DNA from: Candidatus Saccharimonadota bacterium | GTDB lineage: Bacteria; Patescibacteriota; Saccharimonadia; Saccharimonadales; Saccharimonadaceae | Assembly (NCBI GenBank): GCA_905372785.1 | Contig: CAJPQG010000004.1 | Coordinates: 1-64,000, forward strand | Direction: 5' to 3' | DNA length: 64,000 bases | Shown here: one piece after another, positions 17,007 to 25,858 of the stretch | Layout: each line of letters begins with the position of its first letter | Numbering within the stretch: the stretch's first letter is position 1 | Program-made: the position numbers and the translations under genes | Notes under the pieces: generated by a model | Databases searched by the model: none | What the model was told of the DNA's origin: nothing | Seen by the model: the letters and a program-made list of their open reading frames with translations, nothing else

Positions 17007-17886
17007 AAAAGGACTAGGACGTGGGTTTGATTCGCTGATTCCGAGCGATCTATTTGATGAGTCATTTGATCCCACTGGTAATGAAGACAAGCGCGTAAGT
17101 GAGATGCGTGAAATACCGCTGGCACAGATTCGGGCTGATGACGGACAGCCGCGCCGGCAGTTTGATGATGAGGCTTTGCAGGAGTTGGCCGACTCTATTA
17201 CCGAACATGGTGTGCTGCAGCCAATTGTGGTTGTGCCGCAAGATGGTGAATTTATTATTGTTGCCGGAGAGCGTCGGTATCGCGCCTCTCAATTGGCTGG
17301 GCTGGAGACGATTCCGGCGATTGTGCGCACCTTGTCTGCACAAAATCGGCTTGAGTTAGCCTTGATTGAAAACTTGCAGCGTCGTGATTTAAACCCGCTA
17401 GAGACGGCGACGGCGTTTGCAAAACTTCGTGATCAGTTCAACCTTTCGCTAGAGCAAATCGCAGCCCGCGTTGGTAAGCGTTCAGCAAGTGCTGTATCGA
17501 ATACAATGCGGCTCCTGAAGCTGCCAAAATCAGTCCAAAAGGCGGTGTATAATGGCGAACTGAGCGAAGGGCAGGCACGACCGCTGATTGGTCTTGAAGA
17601 AGAAGAGGCGCTTAAGATTGTACACCTAGTAATTACACGGGGACTGAGTGCTCGGCAGATTGAAGAGCTAGCCGGTAAGCACAAGGCCAATGCTCGTCGC
17701 AAAGAGGTAAAAACTAACCCCGAGCCAGTGCAGCGCTATCTGCTTGACCGCGAGGAGCGTGCTGCGCAACGCTTTGGTACTGCCGTGCAGTTTAAGGTGA
17801 CTGCTCGAGGTAATGGCCGCATCGTAATCCCATTTAAGAATCAGGCCGAGCTAGACCGCATCAGTAAGCTACTTGATGAACAGTAG
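16996..17886 (+). CDS. parB: Chromosome partitioning protein ParB (Spo0J)
   Basis: ParB is a CTP-dependent clamp that binds parS and loads SMC. The N-terminal KKGLGRGFDSLIP box contacts ParA. The CTP-binding motifs GERRYRAS and ENLQRRDLNP are present, and the helix-turn-helix LSLEQIAARVGKRSASAVSNTMRLLKLP follows. Length is 296 aa. I chose GTG at 16996, which overlaps parA by 11 bases, because SAKKGLGRG is the usual ParB beginning. I found no obvious parS consensus in the window. Confidence 0.94.
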   Translation: MSAKKGLGRGFDSLIPSDLFDESFDPTGNEDKRVSEMREIPLAQIRADDGQPRRQFDDEALQELADSITEHGVLQPIVVVPQDGEFIIVAGERRYRASQLAGLETIPAIVRTLSAQNRLELALIENLQRRDLNPLETATAFAKLRDQFNLSLEQIAARVGKRSASAVSNTMRLLKLPKSVQKAVYNGELSEGQARPLIGLEEEEALKIVHLVITRGLSARQIEELAGKHKANARRKEVKTNPEPVQRYLLDREERAAQRFGTAVQFKVTARGNGRIVIPFKNQAELDRISKLLDEQ

Positions 17887-17938
17887 GCTGCTTGCATAAG
17901 CCTTCTCAGTGCTAGTTCATTAACATCAGTAAGTATAA

Positions 17939-17967
17939 TACCCCGCACGTAAGATGCGGGGGTTTTC
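17939..17967. terminator. Bidirectional terminator between parB and lepB
   Basis: CCCCGCA pairs with TGCGGGG around CGTAAGA, with TTTTC after it on the plus strand and an A-rich side serving the minus strand. Confidence 0.75.
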
Positions 17968-17983
17968 TTGCAGAATTGTATGG

Positions 17984-18583
17984 CTAGAAGCCGCGTACAC
18001 TGGTGAGCGGCAAGATTCGCAGGAAGACAGGGCCCATGACGTCGAAGAGTGGTACTTGTCCAAGCCCATTGCGTGAATCGTACGAATAATTGTCTTGGCG
18101 GTGGTCACCCGCTACGTAAATCATATCCTTACCGACGGTTACATCGCTGTTGCCGCTGCTTGGGCTGCCTGGTTTGTCTGGGAATGTGTCGTCTGGATGG
18201 AAGCCTTCAGGGTGTTCGGCATTATATACGGTAAGAACGCCGTCTTTCACCGTCACTCGTTCGCCTTCAAAGGCGATGACTCGCTTTACGATGTATTCTA
18301 CGCGATCATTTACAGAGTCGTAGCGTGGATTACGAAAGACGATGACTTGGCCTCGTTGTGGTTTGAAGCGCTTGTTTTGTAGCTGATCAATTGTCACGGC
18401 TAACCGGTTTACGAGCACGCGGTCATCGGTGTGGAAGGTTGGCTCCATACTTGGGCCTTGCACAGTGTAACTTCGAAATAGAAAGGCGTTGACAAAAATG
18501 GTACCAACGGCCACAAAGATGGCAAAAATAGCGACTGCTACGACGTCTTTCACGATGGGGTATCGCGAGAAATATTCTTTCAT
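17984..18583 (-). CDS. lepB: Signal peptidase I
   Basis: Membrane-anchored serine/lysine protease that removes signal peptides. One N-terminal membrane helix (VVAVAIFAIFVAVGTIFVNAFL) is followed by box B QGPSMEPTF with the nucleophile Ser, box C-like RGQVIVFRNP, box D YIVKRVIAFEGE with the general-base Lys, and box E GDHRQDNYSYDSR. Length is 199 aa from the ATG at 18583; an upstream open frame is ignored because it lacks family similarity. It is the likely processor of the secreted proteins in this window. Confidence 0.95.
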   Translation of the reverse strand: MKEYFSRYPIVKDVVAVAIFAIFVAVGTIFVNAFLFRSYTVQGPSMEPTFHTDDRVLVNRLAVTIDQLQNKRFKPQRGQVIVFRNPRYDSVNDRVEYIVKRVIAFEGERVTVKDGVLTVYNAEHPEGFHPDDTFPDKPGSPSSGNSDVTVGKDMIYVAGDHRQDNYSYDSRNGLGQVPLFDVMGPVFLRILPLTSVRGF

Positions 18584-18657
18584 ACTCGCTTTAGCGTAGC
18601 ACAGGCTGGGGCTTTTATCAAACTGGTGGGGCTGCCGCCTACCTATCAAGTACCCCT

Positions 18658-18686
18658 TTGCGAGGCCTAGATAACAATGGTACAAT
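18658..18686 (+). promoter_or_regulatory. Promoter of the LCP gene
   Basis: TTGCGA at 18658-18663, 17-bp spacer, TACAAT at 18681-18686. The ATG at 18701 lies 14 bases after the -10 box, so the leader would be about eight bases. GGAAGG at 18687-18692 may fall partly upstream of the start site. Confidence 0.5.
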
Positions 18687-18700
18687 GGAAGGTAATAGTT

Positions 18701-20446
18701 ATGGTTAAAGACAATAATTCAATTGACGGCTTTGTGCGACGTCCGCGCTCTAATGGGGCGCCCGGTGGGGACGACGCAATCGGTGGGCTGTCGCGACGAG
18801 GTTCTACCGGGGCAATTGGTCAACCAAAGAAACCGCGCCAGGGGCGTCGGATTCATGTCGCTGGTGCAGGGCATAGTGATGATGTCGGTATCTCGCGCTT
18901 AACGCCTCCTGATGAGCTAGCGGCCTCGCGGCAACCTCGTTCAATCGGAGAGTCTATGGATGACCTCGTCGATAACGCAGACGGGCCAGGGCAGGGCCCC
19001 TTTTTATCGCCACCAGAACCTATCGGTAGCGGACGGGGTGGCATCTTGCGCCGCCGAGGCGGCTCTAGCAAGCCAGGCAAGAAACCTCGCAGCCGACGTC
19101 GCCGCATTATTAAGTGGACTATTCTTATTATTTTGCTTATTGGCCTGGCTATTGGTGGATTTTTGCTATATCGTGCCTACGTTGAAGGCTCGAAAGTGTT
19201 TGGTGGCAATATTTTAAGTGTGCTCACCGAGGCGCCACTGAAGAAAGATGCTAATGGCCGCACTAATATTTTAATTTTTGGTACTGCAGAAGATGACGAA
19301 GGCGGCACACACGATGGTAAAAATTTGACCGACTCATTGATGGTGCTAAGCGTTAGTCAAGATAAGAAAGATGCCTATATGGTGAGCATCCCGCGAGATC
19401 TGTGGGTAAAATATAACCAAACTTGTAGCGTTGGCACTGAGGGTAAAATTAATGCAGTGTACTTGTGTGCTTCTGGCGATGGGCAAGACCAAAAAGCTGG
19501 CGCTGCAGCCTTGCAGTCTAAGATTACCGAAGTGACTGGGCTGGAAGTACAATATTATGCACACGTTAACTTCTCGGTTGTGGTCGGTGCAGTAGACGCT
19601 GTTGGCGGCGTTGATGTAACAGTTGAAACTGATGACCCACGTGGTATATTAGACCGCAACTTCGACTGGAAGTGTAATTATAAGTGTTACTACGTAAAAT
19701 ATGCCAAAGGCCAGCGAGCTCATATGGATGGAGAGCATGCGCTTGCCTTCTCACGAGCTCGTAACGCGCAAGGTGGATATGGTTTGGGTAACGGTAACTT
19801 CGACCGTGAACGCAACCAGCAGAAGGTGATTGTTGCATTGCGCGAGAAAGCTATGAGTGTCGGCACGCTAACCGATATCGGTAAGGTGATGAACCTCATG
19901 AAGGCTATGGGCGACAATCTCCGCACCAACCTAGAGGCTGGTGAAGCACGTAGCCTGCTGAAGTTGACTGGTGAAGTTGGTGCTGACAAAACACAGTCGA
20001 TCTCACTCGTGGATGAAAAAGAACCAGTACTGACAACCGGCACTATGTACGGCCAGAGTATTGTGCGGCCAATTAACGGTGTGTATAGTTACAGCGGTAT
20101 TAAGGCTAAAATCCGTAAGGCTATGTCTACCGGTGGTAGCGATAGCGCTATTAGTAAAGAACAAGCCAAGGTGATGGTATTCAATGCCAGCGGCCGCTCG
20201 GGTGCGGCATCGACGGTGGCGCAGGAGCTGGAAGAGAACGGCATTACCAATAATGGCCTTGGCAATGTGACGTTGCGTGGCACCAGCAAATATTCAGTAT
20301 ATAAGCTCAGTGGCACCAGAAACCTGCCGGCTACCGAAGAGTTCCTGAAGAAAACGTATGGTGTCAGTGAGATTGAGCTTGCACCGAATGCAGTTGCGAC
20401 CAGGGTAGCTGCAGGTACAGACTTCATTGTAGTGGTGCACCGGTAG
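18701..20446 (+). CDS. LytR-CpsA-Psr (LCP) family protein with LytR C-terminal domain
   Basis: LCP enzymes transfer undecaprenyl-linked glycopolymers to peptidoglycan. A cytosolic N-terminal region of about 125 residues, rich in Arg, Gly and Pro, precedes one membrane helix near 126-147. The LCP domain follows: NILIFGTAEDDEG, TDSLMVLSV, VSIPRDLWV, and the Arg-rich SRARNAQGGYGLGNGNFDRERNQQ. A LytR_C domain (MVFNASGRSGAASTVAQEL) closes the 581-aa protein. An ATG 24 bases upstream at 18677 is less likely because it overlaps the promoter. UppP and GalU in this window supply the same wall pathway. Confidence 0.9.
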   Translation: MVKDNNSIDGFVRRPRSNGAPGGDDAIGGLSRRGSTGAIGQPKKPRQGRRIHVAGAGHSDDVGISRLTPPDELAASRQPRSIGESMDDLVDNADGPGQGPFLSPPEPIGSGRGGILRRRGGSSKPGKKPRSRRRRIIKWTILIILLIGLAIGGFLLYRAYVEGSKVFGGNILSVLTEAPLKKDANGRTNILIFGTAEDDEGGTHDGKNLTDSLMVLSVSQDKKDAYMVSIPRDLWVKYNQTCSVGTEGKINAVYLCASGDGQDQKAGAAALQSKITEVTGLEVQYYAHVNFSVVVGAVDAVGGVDVTVETDDPRGILDRNFDWKCNYKCYYVKYAKGQRAHMDGEHALAFSRARNAQGGYGLGNGNFDRERNQQKVIVALREKAMSVGTLTDIGKVMNLMKAMGDNLRTNLEAGEARSLLKLTGEVGADKTQSISLVDEKEPVLTTGTMYGQSIVRPINGVYSYSGIKAKIRKAMSTGGSDSAISKEQAKVMVFNASGRSGAASTVAQELEENGITNNGLGNVTLRGTSKYSVYKLSGTRNLPATEEFLKKTYGVSEIELAPNAVATRVAAGTDFIVVVHR

Positions 20447-20489
20447 TAAAAGCGCAGAGAGACTAATAAAAAGAAGGTAGAGAAGAAGT

Positions 20490-21308
20490 ATGAGTCGGAT
20501 GATCACCCTAGAGAAAATTAAATCCAAGCAAACCCCGCTAGCAGAGGCGATGTACTATTTGCTGAATATTATGCTGGTCGTCATCTCGGTGGTGAGTATC
20601 GTTGTGTCGGGATCACCAGCAGTGGCGGTGCTGTTAATGCTCGCAAGTAAGTGGCGCGTATTCGCCGTACGTCCGCGGTACTGGCTGGCAAATATTCAGT
20701 CGAACCTAGTTGATGCGATTGTTGGGCTTGGGCTGGTGCTATTAATTTACATAGCAGGTAACGGCGTCGTTGGTGTGTCGGATGGGTTTGCACTGCAGGT
20801 GCTACTTGGTGTGCTGTACGCAGTGTGGCTCCTGATTGTAAAACCGCGCTCTTCAGACAAATGGGTGTATACTCAGGCGCTCATTGCGATTATTGTCGGC
20901 ACGATGGCCTTGTACGCATTTTCATACAAGTCAACCTTCTTTAACCTTGGCATTACGTTTGAGTTGCACGTGTTAGCGATGGCCGGCATTGGTTATGCCG
21001 CAGCACGCCACATTTTAATGGCTCATAAAGAAGTAGCAACAACAATTGTGGCGCTAATTTGGGCATTTTTCATGGCACAGATCGGCTGGATTACCTACCA
21101 CTGGGTGTTCGCATATAAGCTTTTTGATCTGCCGCTAAAGATGCCGCAGGGAACGTTAATTGCAGCGATGAGCAGTGTGTCGGCAGCGCTTATTTACCGT
21201 GAATACAGCCAAAAAGGCAAAATTACGCGCGAGAGTATCGTGCCAAGCAGTATTTTATGTGGTGCACTGCTTGTTATCTTACTGTTCTTTAGTAGCGTTG
21301 TGCAGTAG
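20490..21308 (+). CDS. Polytopic membrane protein of unknown function
   Basis: A 272-aa protein with about seven to eight hydrophobic segments starting near residue 22 and ending at the C terminus (GALLVILLFFSSVVQ). Short basic loops such as KPRSSDKW and REYSQKGKITRES separate them. I recognise no family motif. It lies 43 bp after the LCP gene on the same strand, so it may share that transcript and act in envelope biology. That link is inference. GAAGGTAGAGAAGAAG precedes the ATG. Confidence 0.75.
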   Translation: MSRMITLEKIKSKQTPLAEAMYYLLNIMLVVISVVSIVVSGSPAVAVLLMLASKWRVFAVRPRYWLANIQSNLVDAIVGLGLVLLIYIAGNGVVGVSDGFALQVLLGVLYAVWLLIVKPRSSDKWVYTQALIAIIVGTMALYAFSYKSTFFNLGITFELHVLAMAGIGYAAARHILMAHKEVATTIVALIWAFFMAQIGWITYHWVFAYKLFDLPLKMPQGTLIAAMSSVSAALIYREYSQKGKITRESIVPSSILCGALLVILLFFSSVVQ

Positions 21309-21319
21309 TTAGCGGGAAG

Positions 21320-22150
21320 CTATTGCTGCTTGAGAATGATTGTATAGTCGTCACGTGTAGCTACAGTAAACTGATATTGCTGGCCATATGTGGCGATGGC
21401 TGGGTGCTGCTCCGGGTCTGCTTCTAGAATAAGCAGGCCTTTTTGCGTCAGCAGCGGCCGAGCTGTAGCAATGAGTTTATAGATAAGGTCTAGGCCGCCG
21501 TTGCCTGCAAAGAGTGCCTCTGCGGGTTCGTATGCGGTTTCTGGGGAAGTTTCCCAGCTTGGATCAACATAGGGAAGGTTGGCGCAAATAATTGTAAACG
21601 GCGGTGTATCATCTGGTAGATCTGCTAGGAGATCGCTGCAGTATAGCGCCTTGATAGGTGCTGCCAGGCGGCGACTGTTATCACGCGCTACTGCGAGCGC
21701 CGGCGCACTAATATCCGCCAGCGACACTGCTGCTTGTGGCACCTCTAACGCTAGTGTGATGCCGATACAGCCACTGCCGCAGCCGACATCAAGCACGCGA
21801 GGATGCTGCTGCGCGGCAGCGTGCGTAATTGCATGAGAAACCAGTATCTCTGTCTCTGGGCGAGGAATTAACGTATCAGGGGACACGAGAAATGAGCGTC
21901 CGTAAAATTCTTTTTGTCCAGTAATGTACGCGAGGGGTTCTCGCTGCAGTCGCCGCAGGAGTAGTGCATTTGCTATCTCTATAATTTCAGCGGTGAGCGG
22001 CTGGTCATCATGCGCGTGCAGCCACGTGCGCGGTTGTTGCAGGGCATGCGCTAATAATAACTCCGCATCGAGCCTGCTACTTTGTATGGTTGCTGCGGCC
22101 AGTTGCCGGGTCGCTTCGGCTAGCCACTCCGCAATAGATTTACTGGTCAC
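21320..22150 (-). CDS. prmC: Release factor glutamine methyltransferase
   Basis: PrmC methylates the Gln of the GGQ motif in RF1 and RF2. Motif I VLDVGCGSGCIGITLAL and the catalytic motif, here CANLPYVDPSW, are present, with the helical N-terminal domain. The usual NPPY reads NLPY. I chose GTG at 22150, giving VTSKSIAEWL (276 aa); it overlaps the prfA stop by 11 bases and fits the family N terminus. An ATG at 22201 would add 17 residues deep inside prfA. Its target prfA lies immediately upstream, and prfB is also in the window. Confidence 0.9.
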   Translation of the reverse strand: MTSKSIAEWLAEATRQLAAATIQSSRLDAELLLAHALQQPRTWLHAHDDQPLTAEIIEIANALLLRRLQREPLAYITGQKEFYGRSFLVSPDTLIPRPETEILVSHAITHAAAQQHPRVLDVGCGSGCIGITLALEVPQAAVSLADISAPALAVARDNSRRLAAPIKALYCSDLLADLPDDTPPFTIICANLPYVDPSWETSPETAYEPAEALFAGNGGLDLIYKLIATARPLLTQKGLLILEADPEQHPAIATYGQQYQFTVATRDDYTIILKQQ

Positions 22151-23216
22151 TGCTGGCTTGTTGGGCTTTAAGTTCTCGCTCAAAGGCTTGTAGTTTTTCA
22201 ATCAAATCATCGATGTCACCGTTCATAGCAGCTGGGATATTACTGCGGCTGTAGCCAATGCGGTGGTCGGTGATGCGGTCTTGTGGGTAATTATATGTGC
22301 GGATTTTTTCACTCCGATCGCCAGAGCCGATTAATGAGCGGCGTTCCTCTGTCAATTTGGCCTGTTCCTCTGCAATTTTTGCTTGCAGTAGGCGCGAACG
22401 AAGCACACTCATCGCTTTTTCTTTATTTTTAATCTGTGACTTTTCATCCTGGTTCGATACTACCAACCCGGTTGGCAGGTGGGTAATACGCACCGCTGAG
22501 TCGGTGGTGTTAACACTTTGTCCGCCGTGGCCACTGGCGCGGAAAATATCAATGCGGAGGTCGCCCGGGTTGATTTCGATGTCGGTTTCTTCTGCCTCTG
22601 GCAGCACTGCCACGGTTGCAGTTGAGGTGTGAATACGCCCCTGGCTTTCGGTGGCGGGCACGCGCTGTACGCGGTGTACGCCAGACTCGAATTTAAGTGT
22701 CGCATAAGGTGAATCACCCTTAATGCTAAAGATAACTTCCTTGTATCCACCGCTGTCTGAGCGGTTTTCACTGAGCAGCTCGGTTTTGTAGCCGTGGCTT
22801 TCGCAATAGCGTAAATACATGCGGTACAGATCACCAGCAAAAATCGCGGCTTCATCTCCGCCCGCTCCGGCGCGTAGTTCCATAATAATATCTTTATCAT
22901 CATTTGGGTCTTTTGGTGTGAGTAGCACAAATAGCTCATCGTCGATGCGTGCTAGCTCGTCTTGGCTTTCAGTAAGCTCTAGTTTGGCTAGCTCTACGAG
23001 TTCGTCATCGCCCTTAGCAAGTTCACGCGCTTCAGCAATATTCGCCATAAGTTGCTCTCGGCGCTGCGCCGTTGCAATAAGCGTTTCAAGCTCGGTAAAG
23101 CGTTTATTCTTGGCTCGAAACTGCGGGTCGGTATAGGCCGATGGTGTTGATAAAAAAGCCGATAGTTCTGCTCGTTCGGCCTGGAGTTGTTGCAGGTTAA
23201 GATTTATTTTTGGCAT
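22140..23216 (-). CDS. prfA: Peptide chain release factor 1
   Basis: RF1 reads UAA and UAG. The tripeptide anticodon PAT is visible in QRVPATES, and the catalytic GGQ in SGHGGQSVNTTDSAVRI. Length 358 aa is standard. The ATG at 23216 gives MPKINLNLQQL; the frame is open further upstream but that part overlaps the promoter. It forms a prfA-prmC operon. Confidence 0.95.
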   Translation of the reverse strand: MPKINLNLQQLQAERAELSAFLSTPSAYTDPQFRAKNKRFTELETLIATAQRREQLMANIAEARELAKGDDELVELAKLELTESQDELARIDDELFVLLTPKDPNDDKDIIMELRAGAGGDEAAIFAGDLYRMYLRYCESHGYKTELLSENRSDSGGYKEVIFSIKGDSPYATLKFESGVHRVQRVPATESQGRIHTSTATVAVLPEAEETDIEINPGDLRIDIFRASGHGGQSVNTTDSAVRITHLPTGLVVSNQDEKSQIKNKEKAMSVLRSRLLQAKIAEEQAKLTEERRSLIGSGDRSEKIRTYNYPQDRITDHRIGYSRSNIPAAMNGDIDDLIEKLQAFERELKAQQASSDQ

Positions 23217-23226
23217 ACGTGCCTTC

Positions 23227-23255
23227 AGTATACCAAGAAACGGATATTGGCGCAA
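23227..23255 (-). promoter_or_regulatory. prfA promoter, near-leaderless
   Basis: On the minus strand: TTGCGC, 17-bp spacer, TATACT, then ten bases to the prfA ATG at 23216. The predicted leader is only about four bases. Confidence 0.65.
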
Positions 23256-23287
23256 AAGCTCAGAACTGCCTGCTGCGCAGTTGTGGC

Positions 23288-23320
23288 ATAAAAAATGCAC
23301 AGAAATAGGTTCCGTGCATA
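23288..23320 (-). terminator. rpmE2 intrinsic terminator
   Basis: On the minus strand, ATGCACGGAA pairs with TTCTGTGCAT and is followed by TTTTTTAT. Nearby at 23332-23351 is a short direct repeat, TAGTGTAAGC twice. Confidence 0.75.
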
Positions 23321-23360
23321 ATGTTATATTAGTGTAAGCTTAGTGTAAGCGGCCGTAAAC

Positions 23361-23684
23361 TTACTGCTTGTTTGCTTTACGCTCAGCGGCAGCTTTTGCC
23401 TTCTTGGCTTTGTTAGCCAGTGCAGCTTTGCGCTCTTCGGCTTTAGCAAAGCGTGCCTTAAAGCGGTCAACGCGACCTTCGGTGTCGATAATCTTTTCTT
23501 CACCGGTAAAGAATGGGTGAGAAGCGCTTGAAATGTGCACTTTTACAAGTGGATACTCGTTGCCGTCTTCCCAGGTGATAGTGTCGTTGGTTTGTGCGGT
23601 ACTTTGAGTAAGAAACGCAAAACCTGCCACTTCGTCGCTAAATACGACCGGGCGGTAGTTTTGTGGATGTATACTGCTTTTCAT
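23361..23684 (-). CDS. rpmE2: 50S ribosomal protein bL31 type B
   Basis: The MKSSIHPQNYRPVVFSDE start and SSASHPFFTGEEKIIDTEGRVDRF core are the bL31 signature. It has no cysteines, so it is the zinc-independent (C-) form. Length 107 aa is longer than usual because of a Lys/Ala-rich tail of about 30 residues. It is a single-gene unit with a strong near-leaderless promoter. Confidence 0.92.
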   Translation of the reverse strand: MKSSIHPQNYRPVVFSDEVAGFAFLTQSTAQTNDTITWEDGNEYPLVKVHISSASHPFFTGEEKIIDTEGRVDRFKARFAKAEERKAALANKAKKAKAAAERKANKQ

Positions 23685-23693
23685 AACCTGGCT

Positions 23694-23723
23694 ATTATAG
23701 CAAAAAGTGGTCGTTATTGTAAA
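23694..23723 (-). promoter_or_regulatory. rpmE2 promoter, near-leaderless
   Basis: On the minus strand: TTTACA, 18-bp spacer, perfect TATAAT, then nine bases to the ATG at 23684. Confidence 0.65.
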
Positions 23724-23751
23724 GTAAGGCTTTCAGTAAGTTAGCCGCATG

Positions 23752-23922
23752 TTGTGACCGCTCAGTAAGTATGGTAAAATGGGGCCTGTAAACTACATTA
23801 AACAAACGATACAGCTCGCGCTTATACTTCTGAGGCTGGTGAGATCGGGGCCGCTTTGTGAAAAGCCGCATAGCCCGCCGCTAGTCTAGAGAGCCGAGCG
23901 ACGACAGATAAGGAGTAACCCT
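23752..23922 (+). promoter_or_regulatory. rpsB promoter and long structured leader
   Basis: TTGTGA at 23752-23757, 17-bp spacer, TAAAAT at 23775-23780. The leader of about 135 nt contains GC-rich potential stems, including GCTTT/AAAGC near 23850-23865, and ends in AAGGAG before the ATG. Ribosomal protein S2 is autoregulated through such leaders in other bacteria; that this leader does the same is inference. Confidence 0.55.
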
Positions 23923-24621
23923 ATGGCCGTAACGGTAGATATCAAAGCATTGCTAGAAGCAGGTGTACACTTTGGACATAAGACCAGTCGCTGGCACCCA
24001 AAGATGGCACCATATATTCACAGCAAGCGCCAAGAATCACACATTATCGACCTAGTAAAAACAGTTGAAGGGCTTGATGCAGCGTTGCCATTTTTAACGA
24101 GCGTTGTGGCAAGTGGCAAAAAAGTATTGCTCGTTGGTACTAAAAAGCAGGCTAAAGATATCGTGAAGACTGCAGCTGAACGAGTAAATCAGCCATATGT
24201 TACCGAGCGTTGGATCGGTGGTATGTTGACAAACCGCAGCACAATTTCAGCACAAATTAAAAAACTTAAAGATCTTGAAAAGCGTATGGCGAGCGGTGAG
24301 CTAGAAAAGCGATACAACAAGCTGGAAGTACAACGATTCCAAGAAGAGATCGACAACCTAACGATGAAGTACGGTGGCATCAAGGACCTCGCTGGGAAGC
24401 CAGGTGCACTTGTCGTGACTGATGTTATTACCGATGCTAATGCTGTTCGCGAGGCAAAAACACTTGGTGTTCCAGTAGTTGGCTTTGTTGACACAAACGC
24501 GAACCCAGAAGGAATCGACTACGTTATTCCAGCAAATGACGATGCAATTAAGGGCATCCAGCTGCTACTAGACTACGTTACTGAAGCAATCGCCGAAGGT
24601 GCGAAAAAAGAGGAGAACTAA
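23923..24621 (+). CDS. rpsB: 30S ribosomal protein uS2
   Basis: A 232-aa S2 protein: MAVTVDIKALLEAGVHFGHK at the N terminus, HIIDLVKTVEGLD, LLVGTKKQAKD and ERWIGGMLTN all match. The C terminus PANDDAIKGIQLLLDYV is conserved. It starts the translation operon rpsB-tsf-frr; pyrH, often found between tsf and frr, is absent. Confidence 0.95.
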   Translation: MAVTVDIKALLEAGVHFGHKTSRWHPKMAPYIHSKRQESHIIDLVKTVEGLDAALPFLTSVVASGKKVLLVGTKKQAKDIVKTAAERVNQPYVTERWIGGMLTNRSTISAQIKKLKDLEKRMASGELEKRYNKLEVQRFQEEIDNLTMKYGGIKDLAGKPGALVVTDVITDANAVREAKTLGVPVVGFVDTNANPEGIDYVIPANDDAIKGIQLLLDYVTEAIAEGAKKEEN

Positions 24622-24627
24622 ACAAAC

Positions 24628-25224
24628 ATGGCAATCGCAGTAGAAGACATTAAAAAACTAAAAGAGCTGACTGGTGTTGGCTTGACCGATGCTAAAAATG
24701 CGCTGGTTGAGGCTGAAGGAGACTTCGACAAGGCACTAGAGGCTATGCGCAAAAAGGGATTGACCCGCGCAGAGAAGAAGGGCGACCGTGAAGCTCGTGA
24801 GGGTATCGTAGAAAGTTATGTACACAGTGGCCGCATCGGTGTGGTGCTAGAGCTGAACTGTGAGACTGACTTTGTGGCTCGCCTGGAAGACTTTAAGCGT
24901 CTTGCGCACGAGCTCGCGATGCAGGTAGCTGCCATGGCACCAGTATATGTGAGTGCTGATCAGATTCCTGCAGAGGAAGTAGAACGCGTACGCGCAGAGT
25001 CACTTGAGCGAGTTAAAAATGAAGGCAAGCCAGCTGAAATTGCTGAGAAGATTGTTGACGGTCAGGTAAAGAAATACTTCGCCGACAAGGTGTTGTTGAC
25101 ACAGACATACATCTTGGATGACAGTAAGACAGTAGAGCAGCACATTAAAGAAAATATCGCAAAGCTGGGCGAGAACATCGTGGTTGGACAATTCCGCCGC
25201 ATCGAACTCGGCGTAAGCGAGTAG
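24628..25224 (+). CDS. tsf: Translation elongation factor Ts
   Basis: Nucleotide exchange factor for EF-Tu. The UBA-like N terminus KKLKELTGVGLTDAKNAL and the core LELNCETDFVAR are diagnostic. At 198 aa it is a short form, with one core subdomain as in Thermus rather than the longer E. coli type. It lies six bases after rpsB. Confidence 0.95.
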   Translation: MAIAVEDIKKLKELTGVGLTDAKNALVEAEGDFDKALEAMRKKGLTRAEKKGDREAREGIVESYVHSGRIGVVLELNCETDFVARLEDFKRLAHELAMQVAAMAPVYVSADQIPAEEVERVRAESLERVKNEGKPAEIAEKIVDGQVKKYFADKVLLTQTYILDDSKTVEQHIKENIAKLGENIVVGQFRRIELGVSE

Positions 25225-25281
25225 ACCATTTTACAACATAAACACTAGTAGCGTCATCTAACAAGAAAGCGGGTAACACCA

Positions 25282-25836
25282 ATGTTTGACACAACACTAT
25301 ATGATGAAAAATTTGCACATGCACTTGCACACCTTGATGAAGAATTAAAAAAGATCCGTACTGGCCGAGCACATGCAAGCCAGCTAGACGGCGTAGTTGT
25401 TGAGGCGTATGGTGCGAAGATGCCACTTAACCAAGTGGCTAATGTGACCGCGCCCGAAGCGCAGCTACTAGTGATTACACCATTTGACCCAAGTAATATT
25501 GCGGCTATTACAACAGCAATTCGTGAGAACCAGGCACTCGGGTTTAACCCAAGTGATGATGGTCGCGTAGTGCGCGTGCCAGTTCCTGCTCTCACTGAAG
25601 AGCGCCGTAAGGCTCTGGTAAAGCAGGCTCACGAAAAAGCCGAAGAGGCGCGCATTGCTTTGCGTACGATTCGCCAAGATGCGATCAAGGAAGCTCGCCG
25701 TCTTAAGGACGCAAAGGAGCTATCGGAAGATGATACAAAGCGCATCGAAACAGCGTTTGATGATGAGATTGGCAAGCATAACGCGGCAGTCGACGATAAG
25801 CTTAAAGCCAAAGAGCAAGATATCCTAACCATCTAA
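25282..25836 (+). CDS. frr: Ribosome recycling factor
   Basis: RRF splits post-termination ribosomes with EF-G. The 184-aa protein has LKKIRTGRAHASQLDGVVVEAYG and the closing KHNAAVDDKLKAKEQDIL, both conserved. A TTG-free ATG start follows AGAAAGCGGG. It lies 57 bp after tsf and 22 bp before the rseP-like protease. Confidence 0.95.
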   Translation: MFDTTLYDEKFAHALAHLDEELKKIRTGRAHASQLDGVVVEAYGAKMPLNQVANVTAPEAQLLVITPFDPSNIAAITTAIRENQALGFNPSDDGRVVRVPVPALTEERRKALVKQAHEKAEEARIALRTIRQDAIKEARRLKDAKELSEDDTKRIETAFDDEIGKHNAAVDDKLKAKEQDILTI

Positions 25837-25858
25837 TTGGTAGCGAAGGCGCAGCAGT

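Noticed and set aside
16242..17940. parS site near parAB
   Set aside because: No sequence close to the TGTTTCACGTGAAACA consensus was found by eye in this stretch. A full search was not possible.
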